64,000 bases of DNA from DATFRX01 sp035630615 (GTDB taxonomy: Bacteria > Actinomycetota > Actinomycetes > Propionibacteriales > Nocardioidaceae), in the NCBI GenBank assembly GCA_035630615.1, contig DASQKI010000022.1:45909-109908 (forward strand), written 5' to 3'. The notes beneath the pieces were generated by a model. It did not search any database. It was not told the DNA's origin and saw nothing but the letters and a program-made list of their open reading frames with translations. Shown one piece after another: positions 58,873-64,000 of the stretch (position 1 is its first letter; the number at the start of each line of letters is the position of its first letter). Position numbers and translations under genes: made by a program.

Positions 58873-58937
58873 GACGGATTGCTTAGAGTCAGCGTTCGAC
58901 CCTGAATTCCATCCCTCCTTCGAATGGAGCGCGCCCC

Positions 58938-61904
58938 ATGTCTCGGTGGCATCTCAAGGGACTAGTCGCCGGTCTCGCCGCGACCTCGACCGCGATCGGA
59001 ATCGCGGGAGTCGCGTCAGCGGGCACCGCGTCGCAGGCTCCGCAGAGCGCGGCAGCCTCCGCCGCACTCCCGACCGACACGTCACCGAGTACCCGCGAGC
59101 GCATGGGCTTCTACGACGCCCGCAAGCCGCCGAGCACTGCCGAGATGTCACTCGCGCTGTCCACCGTCGCCGACGCCAGTTCGGCCAGCACCCGCGCGCT
59201 GCGCCGACTCGCGGGCTCGGCGCCGATCGTCTCGATCGACTCCGTGACCGGCACGCCGGACAACCTGTCGTCGCTCGACGGTTACCTCACCGGGCGCAGC
59301 GACCGGTCGGTCACCGACGTCGTCTTGAGCTACGTACGCGACAACCTCGACGCCCTGGGCCTGACGGCTGGCGACGTCGGCACGTTTGAGCTGCGTTCGA
59401 GCTACCGCGACCCGGCCGGCATCCGCCACCTGTCGTGGATCCAGAAGATCGACGGCATTCCTGTCTTCGGCAACGGCCTGCGCGCCCACGTCGCCCCCGA
59501 CGGCCAGCTGATCGCGCTGCAGGGCGCTCCCATCAGCGGTCTCGCCGACCTGACGTCCGACCTCGCCACCGCGCCGGATCTCGCCGCGACCGAAGCCCGG
59601 GAGTCCGCGGCCGATGACGTGGGCGGCGAGGTCGACGCCGACGCGATCCAGCGCGTGACCCGCACGAGCGGCGCGATCCGGTGGTCCAACGGCGACTACG
59701 CCGACCCGGTCTGGTTCGTCACCGCCGACGGCGCCCGGCTCGGCTGGTCCACGTACACCCAGGCGGGCGACGGGATGGCTTACACCCACGTCATCGACGC
59801 CGAGACCGGCGACGTGCTCTATCGCAATGACCTGGTCGACCACGACAAGGGCGACGCGCGGGTCTACGACTACTACCCGGGCGCGAACAAGGGCGGCACT
59901 GCCAAGACGGTCAACTTCTTCGACAAGGGCTACCTGAAGCGTGGCGCCAGCTGGCTCGCCGGGCCCAATGTCTCGGCCTTCGCCGACCTCAACGACGACA
60001 ACGCGGTCAACGACCGAGAGAAGACCCCGGTGCCGGGCACCAAGAACAAGGCGCAGTTCCCGCTCAAGCGGTTCAGTGCCAACCCGCTGTGCTCGCCACA
60101 GTTCGTCTGCACCTGGAACCCCAACGTCAAGTTCTCCTGGCGCAAGAACAAGAAGGCCGACGTCACCAACGCGTTCTATCTCGCCAACAACTTCCACGAC
60201 TACCTGGAGCGTGGCCCGATCGGCTTCACCACCCAGGCCGGCAACTTCGAGCGGGCCGACGGTGACCCCGTCCTCCTCAACGCGCTCGACGGTGCCGACA
60301 CCGCCGGCGGCTTCCCGGACGGCAACCACATCGACAACGCGAACATGAACACGCCGCCGGACGGTACGCCTCCGACGATGCAGATGTACCTATGGCATTT
60401 CCCGCAGACGCCGAACGCGCTCGAGCCGTACCTGCCGACGAGCGGAGCCTTCGACGCCAGCATCCTCTACCACGAATACACCCACGGGCTGTCCAACCGA
60501 CTCGTCGTCGACGCATCGGGCAACTCGACGCTCAACAGCATCCAGGCCGGCTCGATGGGCGAGGCCTGGAGCGACTACTACGCCATGGACTACCTGGTGA
60601 CCAAGGGATTCCAGGCCGACAGCACGAGCAAGGACGGACAGATCCGCGAGGGCAAGTACGTCCTGGCCGACCAGTTCCCGTTCCGCACGATGGCGATGGA
60701 CTGCGACCCGGGCTCGACGGTCGGCAACTGCACCCAGATCGACGGCACGACCAAGGGCGGCTACACCTACGGCGACTTCCCGACCATCGGTGGCAGCCCC
60801 GAGGTCCACTCCAGCGGTGAGGTCTGGGCCCAGACGCTGTGGGACATCCGCGAAGAGCTCGGCCACCGTGTCGCCGACATGCTGATCACTCGCGGCATGG
60901 AGCTGTCGGCGACCGACCCGTCGATGCTCGACATGCGCAACGCGATCCTGCAGGCCGACAAGGTCGTCTACGGCGGCGGGCACACGCAGGACCTCTGGAA
61001 GATGTTCGCCAAGCGCGGCATGGGCTGGTACGCCGGCTCGATCGATGGCGGCGACGTCTTGCCGGCCGAGGACTTCCACGTCCGGCCGCCGGCCGAGGCG
61101 GTGTCCGGCTCGATGAGCGGCACCGTCACCGATCCGGACACCGGCGACCCGATCAAGAGTGCGATCGTGGCGATCACCGGGCATGACTCCGGCTACGTCG
61201 GTTCGTTCACCGCGACGACCGGCGCGGACGGGACGTTCAGCATCGTCAACATCCCGCCCGGCACGTACAAGAAGGTCGTCGTTGTCTCCGACGGTCGCGA
61301 GATCCTGAGCCGACAGGTGGGGATCCCGAAGGGTGCCAACCACGAGGTCGACTTCGCGCCGCGGCGTGATTGGGCGGCATCGTCGGGCGGCGGCAGCATC
61401 ACCGCGTTCGACCCGCCGGACTACACACAGTTCGGCTGTGGCCCCGGCGGCGCGATCGACCTGTCGCAAGGCACCGGATGGGGTAGCGACACCGCCGGTG
61501 AGGACGGCGCCGAATACCCCGACCCGAAGAGCATCACGATCCAGCTCTCGCAGCCGGTCGACATCGCCGCGGGCGAAGCCGCCTTCGCGGTCGAGCCCAC
61601 CGCGACCTGCGGCGACCCGGGAAGCTCGTCGACCGGGGAGTACACGATCGAGGTCTCGACTGACGGCGACACGTGGGAGACGGCCGTCGACGGCACCGGC
61701 GACGCGGCGTTCACGGTGGACAACCGCTATCGCTACACCGATGTCGACTCGGCGATCGCGATGGACGACGTGGCGTACGTGCGGTTCACGATCGTGAGTC
61801 CGCAGGTGCCGGACTTCGACCAGAACTGCCCGGACGGTCCCTTCGGCGGCTGCGAATTCATGGACCTCACCGAGGTGCAGATCTTCGGGTCCGCCTCCGA
61901 GTAG
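58938..61904 (+). CDS. Secreted M36 fungalysin-type metallopeptidase
   Basis: 988 residues. Signal peptide (LVAGLAATSTAIGIAGVASA), propeptide with FTP-like region (IRHLSWIQKIDGIPVFGNGL, RAHVAPDGQLIALQG), catalytic M36 domain with HEYTH at 512-516 and the third ligand Glu in GSMGEAWSDYYAMDYL. C-terminal extensions: a carboxypeptidase-regulatory-like beta domain (GTVTDPDTGDPIKSAIVAIT, ADGTFSIVNIPPGTYKKVVV) and a discoidin-like domain. Longer than fungal fungalysins, as usual for bacterial forms. Probably activated outside the cell and used for protein degradation. Palindromic operator upstream. Confidence 0.92.
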   Translation: MSRWHLKGLVAGLAATSTAIGIAGVASAGTASQAPQSAAASAALPTDTSPSTRERMGFYDARKPPSTAEMSLALSTVADASSASTRALRRLAGSAPIVSIDSVTGTPDNLSSLDGYLTGRSDRSVTDVVLSYVRDNLDALGLTAGDVGTFELRSSYRDPAGIRHLSWIQKIDGIPVFGNGLRAHVAPDGQLIALQGAPISGLADLTSDLATAPDLAATEARESAADDVGGEVDADAIQRVTRTSGAIRWSNGDYADPVWFVTADGARLGWSTYTQAGDGMAYTHVIDAETGDVLYRNDLVDHDKGDARVYDYYPGANKGGTAKTVNFFDKGYLKRGASWLAGPNVSAFADLNDDNAVNDREKTPVPGTKNKAQFPLKRFSANPLCSPQFVCTWNPNVKFSWRKNKKADVTNAFYLANNFHDYLERGPIGFTTQAGNFERADGDPVLLNALDGADTAGGFPDGNHIDNANMNTPPDGTPPTMQMYLWHFPQTPNALEPYLPTSGAFDASILYHEYTHGLSNRLVVDASGNSTLNSIQAGSMGEAWSDYYAMDYLVTKGFQADSTSKDGQIREGKYVLADQFPFRTMAMDCDPGSTVGNCTQIDGTTKGGYTYGDFPTIGGSPEVHSSGEVWAQTLWDIREELGHRVADMLITRGMELSATDPSMLDMRNAILQADKVVYGGGHTQDLWKMFAKRGMGWYAGSIDGGDVLPAEDFHVRPPAEAVSGSMSGTVTDPDTGDPIKSAIVAITGHDSGYVGSFTATTGADGTFSIVNIPPGTYKKVVVVSDGREILSRQVGIPKGANHEVDFAPRRDWAASSGGGSITAFDPPDYTQFGCGPGGAIDLSQGTGWGSDTAGEDGAEYPDPKSITIQLSQPVDIAAGEAAFAVEPTATCGDPGSSSTGEYTIEVSTDGDTWETAVDGTGDAAFTVDNRYRYTDVDSAIAMDDVAYVRFTIVSPQVPDFDQNCPDGPFGGCEFMDLTEVQIFGSASE

Positions 61905-61915
61905 GAGCACACGCC

Positions 61916-61977
61916 TTCGCGCCGAGATTGCGCCAGCCTTCCGCTCCGGCGGGAGGTTGGCGCAATCTCGGCGCAAA
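61916..61977. repeat. Palindromic element, C family (copy C9)
   Basis: TTCGCGCCGAGATTGCGCCA (61916-61935) and TGGCGCAATCTCGGCGCAAA (61958-61977) pair with a single mismatch around a 22-bp spacer, 11 bp after the M36 stop. Possible transcript end. Confidence 0.88.
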
Positions 61978-62099
61978 GTGGCTGAGGGCTACCCGCCGGT
62001 AGGACCAGCGTCACACGCGCGTACGCTGCTCGCACGGGGTCGCGGCCAATAGGCTCAGAGCCGCATCAGGGCGTCATACCTGCGTTGGGAGTGACCATC

Positions 62100-64000
62100 G
62101 TGGCCCTCAGGTTGGTTGTCGGTCTCGGGATGACCGTGGTCGTGCTGCCGCTGGCGGTGCAGCGAGTGCTGTGGCTCTATCGCGTCGCCACGAGCGGCCA
62201 GCCCGCCCCGGAGCGCACCGCGAACGCCGGTCAGCGACTGCGCACGGCACTGAAGACCCAGGCGGTCGAGGTGTTCGCCCAGCGCAAGCTGCTGCGGTGG
62301 TCGGTGCCGGGCGCTGCACACTTCTTCGTGTTCTGGGCGTTCGTGATCTTGGCGTCGGTCTACCTCGAAGCCTACGGCGCGCTGTTCGACAAGCACTTCC
62401 ACATCCCGATCATCGGCACCTGGCCGGTGCTCGGTTTCCTACAGGACTTCATCGCCTTGGCGGCGCTGGCCGGCATCATCACGTTCGCCGTCATCCGGCT
62501 GCGCAACGCCCCGAGCAAGCTCGACCGCGAGTCCCGCTTCAAGGGTTCGCATCTTGGCGGCGCTTGGCTGATCCTCTTCATGATCTTCAACGTCATCTGG
62601 ACGTTGTTCCTCTTCCGCGGGACGGCGATCAACGCCGACACGTTCCCGTACGACACCGGCGCCTTCATCTCAGAAGGTGTGGCCAAGCTCCTCGAGCCGC
62701 TCAGTGACGACGCCAACGAGGCGCTCGAGACATTCGCGCTGCTGGCCCACATTGCCGTGATGCTGATGTTCTTGCTGATCGTGCTGCACTCCAAGCACCT
62801 GCACATCTTCATCGCGCCGATCAATGTGGCGTTCAAGCGTGACCCGAAGGCACTCGGCGCGCTGCAGCCCATGATGAGCAACGGCAAGGAGCTCGACTTC
62901 GAGGAGGCCGACCCGGACACCGACATCTTCGGACGCGGCAAGATCGAGGACTTCACCTGGAAGGGCATGCTCGACTTCGGCACCTGCACCGAGTGCGGTC
63001 GCTGCCAAAGCCAGTGCCCGGCGTGGAACACCGAGAAGCCGCTGTCGCCGAAGCTGCTCATCATGGACCTGCGCGACCACGCGGTGGCGAAGGCGCCGTA
63101 CCTCCTCGCCGACGAGTCCGACCGCGACGGGCTGCCCGACGCGGTCAAGGCCGAGGCGGAGCGGCCCATCGTCGGTACCGCCGAAGCTCACGGCGTCATC
63201 GACCCCGACGTGCTGTGGTCGTGCACGAGTTGCGGCGCCTGCGTCGAGCAGTGCCCGGTCGACATCGAGCACGTCGACCACATCGTCGACATGCGCCGGT
63301 TCCAGGTGCTCGTCGAGTCGTCGTTCCCGAGCGAGGCCGGGACGATGCTGAAGAACCTCGAGAACAAGGGCAACCCGTGGGGCATGGGCGCCAAGGCCCG
63401 CCTCGAGTGGACGCATGGGCTGCCCTTCGACGTCCCGGTCTTCGGCGAGGACGTCGAGGACCTCGCCGAGGTCGACTACCTCTACTGGGTCGGCTGCGCC
63501 GGTGCCCTGGAGGACCGGGCCAAGAAGACCACCCGGGCCTTCGCCGAGCTGCTGCACATCGCCGGCGTGAAGTTCGCGGTGCTCGGCGAGAACGAGGCCT
63601 GCTCCGGCGACCCCGCTCGCCGGCTGGGCAACGAGTTCGTCTTCCAGATGCTCGCGCAGCAGAACATCGAGACGCTGAACGAGGCCGGCGCCGACAAGAC
63701 CGTCATCGTCGCGACCTGCCCGCACTGCTTCAACTCCCTGGGCCGCGAGTATCCGCAGCTCGGCGGCACCTACGAGGTCGTCCACCACACCCAGCTGCTC
63801 AACCACCTCGTCGAGGAGGGCCGGCTGACGCCGGTCACCCCGATCGACCAGCTGGTGACCTACCACGACCCGTGCTACCTCGGCCGCCACAACAAGGTCT
63901 ACACGCCGCCGCGCGAGATCCTGGCCAACGTCCCCGCACTGCGGACCCAGGAGATGCACCGCTGCAAGGAGCGCGGCTTCTGCTGCGGCGCCGGCGGCGC
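62100..64000 (+). CDS. Membrane-anchored (Fe-S)-binding oxidoreductase with HdrD/GlpC-like CCG domains, C-terminus cut off
   Basis: About 633 residues are visible; the frame runs off the right edge. N-terminal part has four to five membrane spans (LVVGLGMTVVVLPLAVQRVL, FFVFWAFVILASVYLEAYG, FIALAALAGIITFAVIRL), resembling NarI-like cytochrome b units. Two 4Fe-4S clusters follow (CTECGRCQSQCP and CTSCGACVEQCP), then CCG-type domains (WVGCAGALEDR, TCPHCFNSLGREYP, DPCYLGRHN, CCGAGG). This order matches actinobacterial Fe-S oxidoreductases that link cytoplasmic electron donors to the quinone pool, often with acyl-CoA dehydrogenase metabolism. GTG 62100 follows GGGAG; GTG 62091 is an alternative. 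Confidence 0.9.
   Translation, partial: MALRLVVGLGMTVVVLPLAVQRVLWLYRVATSGQPAPERTANAGQRLRTALKTQAVEVFAQRKLLRWSVPGAAHFFVFWAFVILASVYLEAYGALFDKHFHIPIIGTWPVLGFLQDFIALAALAGIITFAVIRLRNAPSKLDRESRFKGSHLGGAWLILFMIFNVIWTLFLFRGTAINADTFPYDTGAFISEGVAKLLEPLSDDANEALETFALLAHIAVMLMFLLIVLHSKHLHIFIAPINVAFKRDPKALGALQPMMSNGKELDFEEADPDTDIFGRGKIEDFTWKGMLDFGTCTECGRCQSQCPAWNTEKPLSPKLLIMDLRDHAVAKAPYLLADESDRDGLPDAVKAEAERPIVGTAEAHGVIDPDVLWSCTSCGACVEQCPVDIEHVDHIVDMRRFQVLVESSFPSEAGTMLKNLENKGNPWGMGAKARLEWTHGLPFDVPVFGEDVEDLAEVDYLYWVGCAGALEDRAKKTTRAFAELLHIAGVKFAVLGENEACSGDPARRLGNEFVFQMLAQQNIETLNEAGADKTVIVATCPHCFNSLGREYPQLGGTYEVVHHTQLLNHLVEEGRLTPVTPIDQLVTYHDPCYLGRHNKVYTPPREILANVPALRTQEMHRCKERGFCCGAGG

Larger units (their letters stand above)
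58609..58937. other. 329-bp divergent intergenic region
   Basis: Between the divergent M1 and M36 genes. Holds repeat B2 (58698-58752), an operator-like palindrome (58860-58872) and a probable -10 TAGAGT near 58884 with the M36 ribosome binding site. No gene is seen. Confidence 0.75.

Noticed and set aside
59148..61976. Long minus-strand open frames opposite the M36 protease
   Set aside because: Low-complexity translations rich in Arg/Val/Asp, no domain; plus-strand gene is complete.

Overview
The window is GC-rich, gene-dense DNA from an actinobacterium. Evidence: HspR/HAIR heat-shock control, an actinobacterial-type M1 peptidase, a SigE-family ECF factor paired with a membrane partner, DUF3151 and DUF4873 proteins, and frequent GTG starts. 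The gene mix suggests a soil or marine Propionibacteriales/Nocardioidaceae-like organism, but no rRNA is present to fix the placement. I saw no tRNA, rRNA, prophage, transposase gene or CRISPR.

Layout. 0-4.9 kb: a truncated acyl-CoA ligase, purC, a small secreted protein, purB and an alpha-toroid protein, all on the minus strand. 5.1-7.7 kb: a polar amino-acid ABC transporter (ATPase, permease, lipoprotein). 7.9-13.4 kb: a secreted M14 carboxypeptidase, then a plus-strand pair of GcvT-fold protein and PYROXD2-like oxidoreductase. 13.5-21.1 kb: membrane proteins of one family (one a pseudogene), purD, an AurF-like diiron enzyme with a DUF4873 partner, a sigma factor pair, purA and DUF3151. 21.3-26.6 kb: a nuclease-fold effector-like protein, fba, a SpoU methyltransferase, a large repeat composite, DedA and pyrE. 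26.7-41.1 kb: an aminotransferase, clpB, an AbiEi/DUF559 protein, the dnaK-grpE-dnaJ-hspR operon, and a TPP-riboswitch-controlled ykoE-ykoD-ykoC thiamine-precursor ECF transporter. 41.2-57.1 kb: an ArsR/ArsI pair, then histidine utilisation genes in two blocks (hutI, hutF and an M20 amidohydrolase; hutU, hutH and an IclR regulator). Between the blocks lie a nitroreductase, a lipase and an RTX-M91 metallopeptidase with a coupled lipoprotein. 57-64 kb: secreted M1 and M36 peptidases and a truncated Fe-S oxidoreductase.

Two things stand out. (1) Two distant, otherwise unrelated proteins (21295-22851 plus; 50722-52734 minus) share a roughly 150-residue helical N-terminal module. It is fused to a complete endonuclease/exonuclease/phosphatase domain in one, and to RTX repeats plus an M91 (NleD-type) HExxH protease in the other; the second is translationally coupled to a lipoprotein. 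This looks like an undescribed effector family with swappable C-terminal domains. (2) The intergenic DNA carries at least six families of short palindromic elements. These include 32-bp-period arrays facing each other around a conserved core, an in-frame insertion in ykoD, a 50-bp palindrome bracketed by a 13-bp duplication at the IclR gene start, and same-family pairs that bracket single genes.
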